Shown: positions 47,192-57,940 of the stretch, piece after piece | Layout: each line of letters opens with the position of its first letter | Numbering within the stretch: position 1 is the first letter of the stretch | From: Streptomyces sp. MRC013 | Lineage (GTDB): Bacteria; Actinomycetota; Actinomycetes; Streptomycetales; Streptomycetaceae | Direction of reading: 5' to 3' | Length of the DNA stretch: 64,000 nt | Assembly: GCF_023614235.1 (NCBI RefSeq) | Contig: NZ_CP094264.1 | Coordinates: 3,782,001-3,846,000 of the forward strand | Notes under the pieces: generated by a model | What the model was told of the DNA's origin: nothing | What the model saw: the letters and a program-made list of their open reading frames with translations, nothing else | Databases searched by the model: none | Program-made: the position numbers and the translations under genes

Positions 47192-48268
47192 CTACCCCCT
47201 GGTCGGCACTCCCACCGTCGACCACGCCTTGAGCACCGCCTCGGCCTCCGCGCCGCCGTCGCCGAACCGCTCGCGCGCCGCCGCCACCGTCAGCCGGGCG
47301 AACGCCGCGAAGTCGGCCGTCTCCTCGAGCTTGCCGCCCGTCAGCACGTCGTACCAGATCCGCCCGGCCCGCTCCCAGGCGTGTCCGCCCAGTGCCGTGG
47401 CCACCAGGTAGAAGGCGTGGTTGGGGATGCCCGAGTTGATGTGCACCCCGCCGTTGTCGGCGGCCGTGTCGACGTAGTCCTCCATCTTCGCGGGCTGCGG
47501 GTCCTTGCCGAGGACCTCGTCGTCGTACGCCGTGCCGGGGGCCTTCATGGAGCGCAGCGCCACGCCCCGCACCCGGTCCGACAGCAGGCCCGCGCCGATC
47601 AGCCAGTCCGCCTCCTCGGCGGTCTGGCCCAGCGCGTACTGCTTGACCAGCGACCCGAACACGTCCGACACCGACTCGTTCAGCGCGCCGGGCTGGCTGA
47701 AGTAGGCGAGGTTCGCGGTGTACTGCGTGACGCCGTGGGCCAGCTCGTGGCCGATCACGTCCACCGGGAGGGTGAAGTCCTTGAAGATCTCGCCGTCCCC
47801 GTCGCCGAACACCATCCGCTCGCCGTTCCAGAAGGCGTTGCCGTAGTCCCGGTCGTAGTGCACCGTCGCGTCCAGCGGCAGTCCGGCGCCGTCGATGGAG
47901 TCCCGCCCGTAGGCGCTCAGGAACAGCTCGAACGTCGTGCCGAGGCCGGCGTACGCGCGGTTGACGGTCGCGTCCCGGGTGGGCCCGTCGCCCTCGCCCC
48001 GGACCTTCCGGCCGGGCAGCCGGGTGCGGTGCTCGGCGTCGAAGACCGTGCGGCGCGGTTCGCCCGAGGCCGCCGGCACGTCGCGCGGGGCGGGGCGGAG
48101 ACCGGTGACCGTGGTGAGACGGCGGGCCGTGCGGTTCGCCTCGTCGGTGACCAGGGTGCGGCGGGCGGCCTCGGCGACGGCGGGGTCGGAGGAGCGGGCC
48201 AGTCTGTCCAGGAGGTGGGGCGGGACGATCGTGCAGAAGACCCGTGCGGGTGAGGAGTGCGCAGTCAT
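47192..48268 (-). CDS. M4 family metallopeptidase, protealysin-like
   Basis: 358 residues without a signal peptide. The short N-terminal propeptide carries FCTIVPPHLLDRLA, the protealysin-type precursor motif. The catalytic domain has the zinc motif GHELAHGVTQ, the third ligand in GALNESVSDVFG, and the later DNGGVHINSGIPNHAFY with the active-site His. Thermolysin-like cleavage is expected, with export by a non-Sec route or intracellular action. The ATG at 48268 was preferred over an in-frame TTG 9 nt upstream. It is paired with the emfourin gene, which begins 9 nt after its stop. Confidence 0.93.
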   Translation of the reverse strand: MTAHSSPARVFCTIVPPHLLDRLARSSDPAVAEAARRTLVTDEANRTARRLTTVTGLRPAPRDVPAASGEPRRTVFDAEHRTRLPGRKVRGEGDGPTRDATVNRAYAGLGTTFELFLSAYGRDSIDGAGLPLDATVHYDRDYGNAFWNGERMVFGDGDGEIFKDFTLPVDVIGHELAHGVTQYTANLAYFSQPGALNESVSDVFGSLVKQYALGQTAEEADWLIGAGLLSDRVRGVALRSMKAPGTAYDDEVLGKDPQPAKMEDYVDTAADNGGVHINSGIPNHAFYLVATALGGHAWERAGRIWYDVLTGGKLEETADFAAFARLTVAAARERFGDGGAEAEAVLKAWSTVGVPTRG

Positions 48269-48324
48269 GTGTGGCAATGTGGCAGTCGGTCACCTTCATG
48301 TCACTGCTCGTGAAGGCGAATTGA

Positions 48325-50331
<2,007 letters not shown>

Positions 50332-50384
50332 CACCGCCCGCCGCCTCCCGCCCGCCCTCCGGGGCGGGGCCGGGGCGCCCGCAC

Positions 50385-50415
50385 CCCCCTCCCCGGCACC
50401 CGCCCGGGGAGGGGG
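50385..50415 (+). terminator. Terminator of leuA
   Basis: CCCCCTCCCCGG and CCGGGGAGGGGG form a perfect 12-bp stem with a 7-nt loop, 53 nt after the stop codon. Confidence 0.85.
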
Positions 50416-50516
50416 CCCTTCCCTGGCCGTGCGCGCCCCCGTCCCGGGCCTCCGTCGGGGGGCGGGGTTCGGCCATGTCCGCGGCGTTCTCACGACGGGG
50501 TACTGACGTCACATCA

Positions 50517-50546
50517 CCGATGTGGCTAACATCACGTCCACATCGG
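50517..50546. promoter_or_regulatory. Inverted repeat upstream of the TerB-like gene
   Basis: CCGATGTGG-N12-CCACATCGG is a perfect 9-bp inverted repeat ending 30 nt before the start codon; ACATCAC occurs twice around its left half and TGACGTCA lies just upstream. It could be an operator for a dimeric regulator or a 5'-UTR hairpin. Confidence 0.55.
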
Positions 50547-50576
50547 CGAGACGGCCGAGGCCCCAGGAGGTGCGAC

Positions 50577-51281
50577 GTGCTGCCAGCGCGGGAAACACGC
50601 GGATCGAATGGCCGGAAAGTCCACATCTGTTCCGTTCGCACCTCGTGGCACACCATCGGCGACGGCGAATTCTTCTGCCCCGGCTGCGGCGGCGACCGCA
50701 ACTACCGGCGCCGCACCGGCCGCCGCCGCCTCACCGTCCTCGGCGTCCCGGTGCTGCCGCGCGGACTGGCGGGCCCGGTCGTCGAGTGCGCCGCCTGCCA
50801 CGACCGCTTCGGCACGGAGGTGCTGGACCACCCCACGACGGCCCGGTTCTCGGCGATGCTCCGCGACGCCGTGCACACGGTGGCCCTCGCCGTCCTCGCC
50901 GCCGGCGGCGCGTCGTCGCGGACGGTCGTGCGGACCGCGGTGCGCGCCGTACGGGACGCCGGGTACGACGACTGCACGGCCGACGGCCTCGTCGACCTCG
51001 TCGAGGCGCTCGCCGCGGACACCGGCCGCTACCTCGGGGGTGCCGACGGGCCCTACGGAGCCGCCCTCGCCATCGAGCTGCACGAGGTGCTGGAGCCGCT
51101 CGCCCCCCACCTGGCGGCCGCCGGGCGGGAGTCGCTCCTCCTCCAGGGCGCCCGCATCGCCCTGGCGGACGGCGCGTACATCCAGGCCGAGCGGGACGTG
51201 CTCGCCACCGTGGGCGACGCCCTGCTCCTCCGGCCCGGCGACACGGCCCGGCTCATGGAGGCGGCGCGCACCCCGTTCTGA
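50577..51281 (+). CDS. TerB-like protein with N-terminal zinc ribbon
   Basis: 234 residues. Four cysteines (C34, C37, C71, C74 in FFCPGCGGD and ECAACHDRFG) form a zinc ribbon, followed from about residue 90 by an all-helical domain (TVALAVLAAGGASSRTVVRTAVRAV; LLLQGARIALADGAYIQAERDVLATVGDAL) of the TerB/DjlA type. GGAGG lies 6 nt before the GTG. TerB-domain proteins act in metal and stress responses in ter systems, but no other ter gene is present here, so a tellurite function is not supported. Confidence 0.8.
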   Translation: MLPARETRGSNGRKVHICSVRTSWHTIGDGEFFCPGCGGDRNYRRRTGRRRLTVLGVPVLPRGLAGPVVECAACHDRFGTEVLDHPTTARFSAMLRDAVHTVALAVLAAGGASSRTVVRTAVRAVRDAGYDDCTADGLVDLVEALAADTGRYLGGADGPYGAALAIELHEVLEPLAPHLAAAGRESLLLQGARIALADGAYIQAERDVLATVGDALLLRPGDTARLMEAARTPF

Positions 51282-51303
51282 GCGCCCCGCCGCGACGGGG
51301 CGC
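51282..51303 (+). terminator. Terminator between the convergent TerB-like and ferredoxin reductase genes
   Basis: GCGCCCCG and CGGGGCGC form an 8-bp stem directly after the TerB-like stop codon; it may serve both strands. Confidence 0.7.
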
Positions 51304-51349
51304 CGGGACGGGGCGCGCCGCGGAACCGGTCGCCTCCCGGCGGCCCGCG

Positions 51350-52717
51350 TCAGACCTCGACGCCGCTCGCCCGCAGCATCTCCTCACGCTCCACGATCTT
51401 CACGCGCTCGCGGCCCCCGGCCTCGCCGCGAGCCCGCTCGGCCGCGTCCAGCCGGTACCAGCCGTCCCACGTCGTGTACGCGACGCCCCTGCCCCGCAGG
51501 AACTCCACCACGGCGTCCTCACCCGGCGCGTCCGGCGTGTGCAGCCGACCCTCGCGGTGGTCCTCCAGCAGGTTCGCGACGGTCTCGTTGGCATCGCCCT
51601 TGGTGTGGCCGATCAGGCCGACCGGACCGCGCCGGATCCAGCCGGTCACGTAGGTGGACGTGACGTGCTCGCCGCCCTCCACCACCCGGCCGCCCTCGTC
51701 CGGGACGGTGCCGGAGGCGGCGTCCCACGGGAGCTTGGGCAACTCCTCGGAGAGGTAGCCCACCGCGCGGTACACGGCCTGGACGTCCCAGGCGGTGAAC
51801 TCGCCGGTGCCCCTCACGTTGCCGGTGCCGTCCAGCTCGGTGCGCTCGGTGTGCAGGCCGACGACCCTGCCGTCCTCGCCGAGGATCTCGGCGGGCGACT
51901 CGAAGAAGTGCAGGAACAGCTTGTGCGGCCGGTCGCCGACGTCGCGTATCGCCCAGTTCTCCAGGATCTTGGCGACCATGTCGACCTGCTTGTTGGAGCG
52001 CCGCGCGTCGATGGAGCCCTGGTCGTAGTCGATGTCCTCGGGGTCGACGACGACCTCGATGCTGGGGGAGTGGTCCAGCTCGCGCAGCTCCATGGGGCTG
52101 AACTTCGCCTGGGCCGGGCCGCGGCGGCCGAAGACGTGGACCTCCCGCGCCCTGTTGGCCTTCAGGCCCTCGTAGACGTTCGGCGGGATCTCGGTCGGCA
52201 GCAGCTCGTCGGCGGTCTTGGCGAGGACGCGCGCCACGTCCAGGGCGACGTTGCCCACGCCCAGCACCGCGACCTTCTCGGCCTCCAGGGGCCAGGTGCG
52301 CGGCACGTCGGGGTGGCCGTCGTACCAGGAGACGAAGTCGGCGGCGCCGTGGGAGCCGTCCAGGTCGACGCCGGGGACGGCCAGGTCCCGGTCGGCGTCG
52401 GCGCCCGTGGAGAAGACCACCGCGTCGTAGAAGGCGCGCAGGTCGTCCAGGGTGATGTCGGACGGGTAGGAGACGTTCCCGAAGAGGCGGACCTGCGGCT
52501 TGTCCAGGACCTGGTGGAGCGCCGTGACGATGCCCTTGATCCGCGGGTGGTCGGGGGCGACGCCGTACCGGATGAGGCCGAACGGCGCCGGCATCCGCTC
52601 GAACAGGTCGATGGAGACGCCCGGGTCGCCGGCGGCCTCGGACTTCAGCAGCGCGTCGGCGGCGTAGATGCCGGCCGGGCCGGCGCCGACGACAGCGACC
52701 CGCAGGGGGCGGGGCAT
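51350..52717 (-). CDS. FAD-dependent ferredoxin–NADP+ reductase (FprA/adrenodoxin-reductase type)
   Basis: 455 residues, the usual FprA length. The FAD site is VAVVGAGPAGIYAADALL at the N-terminus, RYGVAPDHPRIKG follows, the NADP site is VAVLGVGNVALDVARVL near residue 145 with HVFGRRGPAQAKFSP after it, and the C-terminal GWIRRGPVGLIGHTKGDA closes the FAD pocket. It passes electrons from NADPH to ferredoxins, for example for P450s. The ATG at 52717 has AAGGGAA about 7 nt upstream. A palindrome at 52804 lies 87 nt upstream and may control it. Confidence 0.93.
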   Translation of the reverse strand: MPRPLRVAVVGAGPAGIYAADALLKSEAAGDPGVSIDLFERMPAPFGLIRYGVAPDHPRIKGIVTALHQVLDKPQVRLFGNVSYPSDITLDDLRAFYDAVVFSTGADADRDLAVPGVDLDGSHGAADFVSWYDGHPDVPRTWPLEAEKVAVLGVGNVALDVARVLAKTADELLPTEIPPNVYEGLKANRAREVHVFGRRGPAQAKFSPMELRELDHSPSIEVVVDPEDIDYDQGSIDARRSNKQVDMVAKILENWAIRDVGDRPHKLFLHFFESPAEILGEDGRVVGLHTERTELDGTGNVRGTGEFTAWDVQAVYRAVGYLSEELPKLPWDAASGTVPDEGGRVVEGGEHVTSTYVTGWIRRGPVGLIGHTKGDANETVANLLEDHREGRLHTPDAPGEDAVVEFLRGRGVAYTTWDGWYRLDAAERARGEAGGRERVKIVEREEMLRASGVEV

Positions 52718-52803
52718 GGCAGGTTCCCTTCGACGGTCGGTACTCCCCACCCGCCCGCCTCACGGGCGACGGGGTGGAGCGGTACCCGCTCCGGAGCTAT
52801 GGC

Positions 52804-52824
52804 TACATAAGGCATGCTTATGTA
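52804..52824. promoter_or_regulatory. Palindromic candidate operator between the ferredoxin reductase gene and recO
   Basis: TACATAAG-GCATG-CTTATGTA is a perfect 8-bp inverted repeat with a 5-bp centre, strikingly AT-rich for this genome, 87 nt upstream of the reductase start. The size and spacing suit a dimeric repressor. It does not match the Zur, CIRCE or DtxR/IdeR consensus closely enough to name an owner. Confidence 0.6.
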
Positions 52825-52955
52825 ATCTCGAAGCATGACTTGGAGTGCGCGACCCGGTCGGGCCGTGCCACCACCCTATGGGGAGCCTCGCGGCCCCCGC
52901 GCCGCGGGTCGGCGCCGGGGGCGGGGAGCGGGGGCCCGCGCCCCGCCCGGTACGG

Positions 52956-52961
52956 GACAAT
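52956..52961 (+). promoter_or_regulatory. Leaderless-type −10 element of recO
   Basis: GACAAT lies 6 nt before the recO ATG. The surrounding 18-mer CGGTACGGGACAATGGGG is identical to the one before dus (ending 59939). Confidence 0.55.
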
Positions 52962-52967
52962 GGGGCC

Positions 52968-53714
52968 ATGAGTCTGTTCCGGGATGACGGCGTCGTGCTG
53001 CGCACGCAGAAGCTGGGCGAGGCCGACCGGATCATCACCTTCCTCACCCGCGGCCACGGGCGCGTACGGGCCGTCGCGCGCGGGGTGCGCCGCACCAAGT
53101 CGAAGTTCGGCGCCCGGCTGGAGCCGTTCTCGCACGTGGACGTCCAGTTCTTCGCCCGCGGCTCCGAACTGGTCGGACGCGGGCTGCCGCTGTGCACCCA
53201 GACGGAGACCATCGCCCCGTACGGGGGCGGCATCGTCACCGACTACGCCCGCTACACGGCCGGCACGGCCATGCTGGAGACCGCCGAGCGGTTCACCGAC
53301 CACGAGGGAGAACCCGCCGTCCAGCAGTACCTGTTGCTCGTCGGCGCCCTGCGCACCCTGGCGCGCGGCGAGCACGCCCCGCACCTGGTCCTCGACGCCT
53401 TCCTGCTGCGCTCGCTCGCCGTCAACGGCTACGCGCCCTCCTTCGAGGACTGCGCCCGCTGCGGCATCCACGGGCCGAACCGGTTCTTCTCGGTCGCGGC
53501 GGGCGGCGTGGTCTGCGGCGACTGCCGGGTGCCCGGCAGCGTCGTACCCTCGGCGGAGGCGGTCGGCCTGCTCGGCGCGCTGCTGACCGGTGACTGGGCG
53601 ACGGCGGACGCGTGCGAGCCGCGCCACGTCAGGGAGGGGAGCGGACTGGTGTCCGCCTATCTGCACTGGCACCTGGAGCGCGGACTGCGCTCGCTGCGTT
53701 ACGTCGAGAAGTAG
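52968..53714 (+). CDS. recO: DNA repair protein RecO
   Basis: 248 residues. The N-terminal OB-fold domain ([27 protein letters not shown]) precedes a helical domain with a zinc site ([10 protein letters not shown] … CGDC) near residues 163–187. RecO with RecR loads RecA on SSB-coated DNA. The ATG at 52968 gives the family's normal N-terminus; upstream in-frame sequence is not conserved-looking. uppS follows after 23 nt. Confidence 0.95.
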   Translation: MSLFRDDGVVLRTQKLGEADRIITFLTRGHGRVRAVARGVRRTKSKFGARLEPFSHVDVQFFARGSELVGRGLPLCTQTETIAPYGGGIVTDYARYTAGTAMLETAERFTDHEGEPAVQQYLLLVGALRTLARGEHAPHLVLDAFLLRSLAVNGYAPSFEDCARCGIHGPNRFFSVAAGGVVCGDCRVPGSVVPSAEAVGLLGALLTGDWATADACEPRHVREGSGLVSAYLHWHLERGLRSLRYVEK

Positions 53715-53737
53715 AGAACTTAGGAGAAGTGAGCCGC

Positions 53738-54604
53738 ATGGCCATGGCACGACGCGGAATCCTCGGGCGCTCCAAGCGGCAGTACAAGGACCCCGATCCG
53801 CATCCGTCCGGCGCGCGCCCGCCGCGGATCCCCGCCGAGATGGTGCCCGGCCACGTGGCGATCGTCATGGACGGCAACGGCCGCTGGGCCAAGGACCGCG
53901 GCCTGCCCCGCACCGAGGGCCACAAGGTCGGCGCCGAGCGCGTCCTCGACGTGCTGCAGGGCGCGCTCGAGATGGGCGTCGGCAGCATCTCCCTGTACGC
54001 CTTCTCCACCGAGAACTGGCGGCGCTCCCCCGACGAGGTGCGCTTCCTGATGAACTTCAACCGGGACTTCATCCGCAAGACCCGCGACCGGCTCGACGAA
54101 CTCGGCATCCGGGTCCGCTGGGTCGGCCGGATGCCCAAGTTGTGGAAGTCGGTCGCCCAGGAGCTCCAGATCGCCCAGGAGCAGACCGGGGACAACGACC
54201 GCCTCACGCTGTACTTCTGCATGAACTACGGCGGGCGCGCCGAGATCGCCGACGCGGCGCAGGCCCTCGCGCAGGACGTGGGGGCGGGCCGGCTGGACCC
54301 GTCGAAGGTCACCGAGAAGACCTTCGCGAAGTACCTCTACTACCCCGACATGCCGGACGTGGACCTGTTCCTGCGGCCCAGCGGCGAGCAGCGGACGTCC
54401 AACTACCTGCTGTGGCAGAGCGCGTACGCCGAGATGGTCTTCCAGGATGTACTCTGGCCCGATTTCGACCGCCGGGACCTGTGGCGGGCCTGCCTGGAGT
54501 ACGCCCAGCGCGACCGCCGCTTCGGCGGCGCCGTGCCGAACGAGCAGCTCCTCGCGATGGAGGCCGCCATACGGGGCGACGAGGCCCCCGGCGCCGACGG
54601 CTGA
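53738..54604 (+). CDS. uppS: Isoprenyl transferase (cis-prenyl, undecaprenyl-diphosphate synthase type)
   Basis: 288 residues. [14 protein letters not shown] with the catalytic Asp near residue 48, [13 protein letters not shown], and the C-terminal [26 protein letters not shown] are the five-region signature of cis-prenyltransferases. It makes the polyprenyl diphosphate carrier for peptidoglycan and wall polymers. AGGAG is 11 nt before the ATG at 53738; a GTG 9 nt upstream is in frame but has the site too close. Confidence 0.95.
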   Translation: MAMARRGILGRSKRQYKDPDPHPSGARPPRIPAEMVPGHVAIVMDGNGRWAKDRGLPRTEGHKVGAERVLDVLQGALEMGVGSISLYAFSTENWRRSPDEVRFLMNFNRDFIRKTRDRLDELGIRVRWVGRMPKLWKSVAQELQIAQEQTGDNDRLTLYFCMNYGGRAEIADAAQALAQDVGAGRLDPSKVTEKTFAKYLYYPDMPDVDLFLRPSGEQRTSNYLLWQSAYAEMVFQDVLWPDFDRRDLWRACLEYAQRDRRFGGAVPNEQLLAMEAAIRGDEAPGADG

Positions 54605-54629
54605 CCCCGGAACGCCCCCGTACGCGTCG

Positions 54630-54659
54630 GGGGCGCGGCTCCCCGGGGAGCCGCGCCCC
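54630..54659. terminator. Bidirectional terminator between uppS and zur
   Basis: A perfect 30-nt palindrome (GGGGCGCGGCTCCCC and its complement) between the two convergent genes. Confidence 0.85.
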
Positions 54660-54675
54660 GGGGCGCGGTCGGCGG

Positions 54676-55095
54676 TCAGTCCCGGGAGGCCGCCGCGCAC
54701 TCCGCGCACGTGCCGAAGATCTCGACCGTGTGCGCCACGTTCACGAAGCCGTGCTCGGAGGCGACGGACTCGGCCCACTCCTCGACGGCCGGGCCCTCCA
54801 CCTCGACGGCCTTGCCGCAGCCGCGGCACACCAGGTGGTGGTGGTGCTCCCCCGTCGAGCAGCGGCGGTAGACGGCCTCGCCGTCGCTGGTGCGCAGCAC
54901 GTCGACCTCGCCCGCGTCGGCGAGGGACTGCAGGGTGCGGTAGACCGTGGTGAGGCCCACGGAGTCCCCGCGGTGCTTGAGCATGTCGTGCAGCTCCTGC
55001 GCGCTGCGGAACTCGTCCACCTCGTCCAGCGCCGCCGCGACGGCGGCGCGCTGCCGGGTCGACCGCGCGCGTACGCCGGATCCTGCCGTCGCCAC
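54676..55095 (-). CDS. zur: Zinc uptake regulator, Fur family
   Basis: 139 residues. A winged helix (STRQRAAVAAALDEVDEFRSAQELH; recognition region VGLTTVYRTLQSLADAGEVD) precedes the metal-sensing domain with GEHHHHLVCRGCGKAVEV and CAECAAA (structural Cys4 zinc). AAGGAGG lies 5 nt before the GTG at 55095. It is the last gene of znuA–znuC–znuB–zur, and Zur-box sequences stand at the head of that operon, so it is assigned as Zur rather than Fur. Confidence 0.93.
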   Translation of the reverse strand: MATAGSGVRARSTRQRAAVAAALDEVDEFRSAQELHDMLKHRGDSVGLTTVYRTLQSLADAGEVDVLRTSDGEAVYRRCSTGEHHHHLVCRGCGKAVEVEGPAVEEWAESVASEHGFVNVAHTVEIFGTCAECAAASRD

Positions 55096-55213
55096 AGGTG
55101 CCTCCTTGCCCTCGGCCCGCTCACCGGTACGCCCTGTGCGTCCGATCACGTCAGGCCATTCTGCCAGCCATCGCACCGGGATCCCGCGGCCCCGGCGCCG
55201 CCGACCGCGGTTT

Positions 55214-56110
55214 TCAGACCCGGACGTCGTCGTCCGCCGCTCCCGGGGAGGGCCGCGCGCCGTCGCCGCGCCCCTGCGCCGCGGCCCCCGCCGCCCGGGC
55301 GCGACGCCGGGCCAGCGGTGCGGCCAGCGCGGTGAACACCACGAACACGGCGATGGCCAGCAGCACGATCGTCGCGCCGGGCGGGACGTCCTGGTAGTAC
55401 GTGGTGACGGTGCCGGCCAGCGTCACCGCCGTACCGATGAGCACCGCCGCCGCGAGTGTGGCGCGGAAGCTGCGCGTCAGCTGCTGCGCCGCCGCCACCG
55501 GCACCACCATCAGGGCGCTGACCAGCAGCAGCCCCACGACCCGCATGGCGACGGTCACGGTCACCGCGGCCGTCACGGCGACGAGCAGGTTCAGCGCCCG
55601 CACCGGCAGGCCGGTCACCCGCGCGAACTCCTCGTCCTGGCTCACAGCGAACAGCTGGCGGCGCAGCCCCAGCGTGACCGCCATCACGAACGCCGCGAGC
55701 ACGCAGATCGCGGTCACGTCCTCCCGGGACACCGTCGCCAGCGAGCCGAACAGGTAGCCGACCAGGTTGGCGTTGGAGCCGTCGGGGGAGAGGCCGGTCA
55801 GCAGGACGCCGCCGGCCATGCCGCCGTAGAAGAGGAGGGCGAGGGCGATGTCGCCGCGTGTGCGCCCGTACATGCGGATCAGCTCCATCAGGACGGCGCC
55901 GGCGACCGAGACGAGCCCGGCGACCCACACGGGGTTGGCCGACATCAGGAAGCCGAGGCCGACGCCGGTCATGGCGACGTGGCCGATCCCGTCGCCCATC
56001 AGGGCCTGCCGCCGCTGCACCAGGTGGATGCCGACGGCGGGCGCGGTGACGCCGACCAGGACGGCGGCGACGATCGCCCGCTGCATGAACGCGTGGTCGA
56101 GGAATTCCAT
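55214..56110 (-). CDS. znuB: Zinc ABC transporter permease
   Basis: 298 residues with about eight transmembrane helices of the ABC-3 family (FMQRAIVAAVLVGVTAPAVGIHLVQRR; MGDGIGHVAMTGVGLGFL; GLLLVSALMVVPVAAAQQL), followed by a 30-residue charged tail. The motif around MGDGIGH is typical for ZnuB/MntB proteins. It starts 2 nt after the znuC stop codon, so the two are translated together. Confidence 0.93.
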   Translation of the reverse strand: MEFLDHAFMQRAIVAAVLVGVTAPAVGIHLVQRRQALMGDGIGHVAMTGVGLGFLMSANPVWVAGLVSVAGAVLMELIRMYGRTRGDIALALLFYGGMAGGVLLTGLSPDGSNANLVGYLFGSLATVSREDVTAICVLAAFVMAVTLGLRRQLFAVSQDEEFARVTGLPVRALNLLVAVTAAVTVTVAMRVVGLLLVSALMVVPVAAAQQLTRSFRATLAAAVLIGTAVTLAGTVTTYYQDVPPGATIVLLAIAVFVVFTALAAPLARRRARAAGAAAQGRGDGARPSPGAADDDVRV

Positions 56111-56112
56111 GG

Positions 56113-56877
56113 TCAGGTCAGCAGTCCCAGGCGGAGCGGCTCGTCGGCCGCGTGCGGGTGTACGTGGTCGTGGCCGGGCAGCGCGTGCTGGCCGACGGCC
56201 TGCGGGGGCGGGCCGTCGTGGACGACGCACCCGTCGCGCAGGACGACCGCGCGGTCGATCAGCGGCTCCAGCGGACCCAGCTCGTGCAGGACGAGCAGCA
56301 CGGTCGCACCGTTCGCGACCTGCTCGCGCAGGGTCGCGGCGAGCACCTCCTGGCTGGCCAGGTCGACGCCCGCCATCGGCTCGTCCATGATGAGCAGCTC
56401 CGGCTCGGACGCCAGGGCGCGGGCGATCAGCACCCGCTGGTGCTGGCCGCCGGAGAGCGCCCACACCGAGTCCCCCGCCCGGTCGGCGAGACCGACCAGC
56501 TCGACGGCCCGGTCCACGGCCGCGCGGTCCGCCCGGGACGGCCGGCGCAGCCCCGTCCGCGAGAGCCGTCCGGACGCCACGACCTCGCGGACCGTCGCCG
56601 GGACGCCGCTGGCGGCGGTGGTGCGCTGCGGTACGTAACCGACGCGCGCCCAGTCGCGGAAGCGGCGCAGGTCGGTGCCGAACAGGGCGACCGTGCCGCC
56701 GGTGAGCGGGACCCGGCCGATGACGGAGCGGACGGCGGTGGACTTGCCGGAGCCGTTGGCGCCGAGCAGGGCGACGACCTCGCCGCGCCGGACGGCGAAG
56801 TCGACCCCGCGCAGCACGGGACGGGAGCCCAGCGTGGCCGTGGCCGCCCGGACGGAGATGACGGGCTCGATGCTCAC
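56113..56877 (-). CDS. znuC: Zinc ABC transporter ATP-binding protein
   Basis: 254 residues. Walker A LLGANGSGKST, Q-loop YVPQRT, signature ALSGGQHQRVLIARAL, Walker B LLIMDEPMAG and H-loop LLVLHEL are complete. The C-terminus is His-rich (GQHALPGHDHVHPHA), common in zinc-system ATPases. It lies between znuA (37-nt gap) and znuB. Confidence 0.94.
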   Translation of the reverse strand: MSIEPVISVRAATATLGSRPVLRGVDFAVRRGEVVALLGANGSGKSTAVRSVIGRVPLTGGTVALFGTDLRRFRDWARVGYVPQRTTAASGVPATVREVVASGRLSRTGLRRPSRADRAAVDRAVELVGLADRAGDSVWALSGGQHQRVLIARALASEPELLIMDEPMAGVDLASQEVLAATLREQVANGATVLLVLHELGPLEPLIDRAVVLRDGCVVHDGPPPQAVGQHALPGHDHVHPHAADEPLRLGLLT

Positions 56878-56914
56878 CGGGCCTCCAGTGGGTGTGCGGG
56901 AAGGGCGGGAGGGG

Positions 56915-57931
56915 TCACTTCGCGCCGAGGGCCTTCCGGAGGGCCGCCAGGTTGGCCTCCATGACCTCGAAGTAGTCAGTGCCCTTGGAGCGCTCGGTGA
57001 TTCCCTCCAGCGGGTCCAGGACGTCGGTCCTCAGGCCGGTGTCCCGTGCGAGGGTCCTGGCGGTGCGGTCGCTGGCGAGGGTCTCGAAGAAGACCGTGGT
57101 GACCTTCTCCTTCTTCGCGATGCCCTGGAGCTCCTTGACGCGGGCGGGACTGGGGTCGGACTCGGGGTCGAGACCGGAGATGCCCTCCTGGTCGAGGCCG
57201 TACCGCTCGGCGAGGTAGCCGAACGCCGAGTGGGTGGTGATGAAGGTGCGGGTTGCGGTGGTCTTCAGGCCGTCGCGGAACCGGGTGTCGAGGGCGCGCA
57301 GCCTTTTCGCCAGCCCGTCGGCGTTCTTCTCGTACGCCGCCGCGTTGGCCCGGTCGGCCTCGGCGAGCCGGTCGCCGACGCCCTCGGCGATCTCCGCGTA
57401 CTTCACCGGGTCGAGCCAGACGTGCGGGTCGCCGCCGGCCTCGCTCGCGTGGTCGTGCCCGTCGTGCCCCCCGGACTCCCCGGCGCGGGGCTCCTCGGTG
57501 CGGGCCTCGTGCGCGCCGTGGTCGTGGTCCTCGTGCGTGCCGTGCGCCTCGAGGGTGGTGAGCGACGCGGCGTCCACCGTGTGCTCGACGCCCGCCTGCT
57601 CGATCGCCTCGTCGACGGCGGGCTGGAGGCCCTTGAGGTAGAGGACGAAGCCGGCGTCGCCGAGCTCGGCTATCTGGCGCGGCTTGAGCTCCAGGTCGTG
57701 GGGCTCGGCCCCGGGCCGGGTCAGCGTGGTCACGGAGACCTTGTCGCCGCCTATCTGCTCGGCCAGGAACCGCATCGGGTAGAACGACGCCACGACATCC
57801 AGTTTGCCGTCTTCGCCCTTCTCCGCACCTCCGGAGGGTCCGGAGCAGGCGGAGAGGGCGACCAGGCCGAGGGCGGCGGCGCCGGCGACGGCGGCGGTGG
57901 ACAGGGAGCGTCGTGCGTTCATGACAGTCAT
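56915..57931 (-). CDS. znuA: Zinc ABC transporter substrate-binding lipoprotein
   Basis: 338 residues. A signal peptide with lipobox ALSACSG gives a lipidated Cys. The mature cluster-9 binding protein has VVASFYPMRFLAEQIGG, PHDLELKPRQ, a long His/Asp/Glu-rich loop (HEDHDHGAHE … GGHDGHDH) typical for zinc capture, DPHVWLDPVKY and THSAFGYLAERYGL. The ATG at 57931 has AAAGG 6 nt upstream; a later in-frame ATG at 57922 is an alternative. Two Zur boxes at its start imply repression in zinc excess. Confidence 0.95.
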   Translation of the reverse strand: MTVMNARRSLSTAAVAGAAALGLVALSACSGPSGGAEKGEDGKLDVVASFYPMRFLAEQIGGDKVSVTTLTRPGAEPHDLELKPRQIAELGDAGFVLYLKGLQPAVDEAIEQAGVEHTVDAASLTTLEAHGTHEDHDHGAHEARTEEPRAGESGGHDGHDHASEAGGDPHVWLDPVKYAEIAEGVGDRLAEADRANAAAYEKNADGLAKRLRALDTRFRDGLKTTATRTFITTHSAFGYLAERYGLDQEGISGLDPESDPSPARVKELQGIAKKEKVTTVFFETLASDRTARTLARDTGLRTDVLDPLEGITERSKGTDYFEVMEANLAALRKALGAK

Positions 57932-57939
57932 TTTCAACC
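57919..57939. promoter_or_regulatory. Zur box 1, overlapping the znuA start
   Basis: On the plus strand the core TGACAGTCATTTTCA preceded by TCA fits the streptomycete Zur-box pattern (TGAAAATCATTTTCA core) with two mismatches. It covers the znuA start codon, so bound Zur would block initiation. Confidence 0.82.
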
Positions 57940-57940
57940 T

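Noticed and set aside
50577..51281. Tellurite-resistance locus
   Set aside because: Only a TerB-like domain is present; no terA, terC, terD or terZ homologue is nearby.
52774..52971. Small ORF starting near the palindrome between the ferredoxin reductase gene and recO
   Set aside because: It lies over the reductase upstream region and the recO promoter, and its translation is Arg/Pro/Gly-rich without conserved features.
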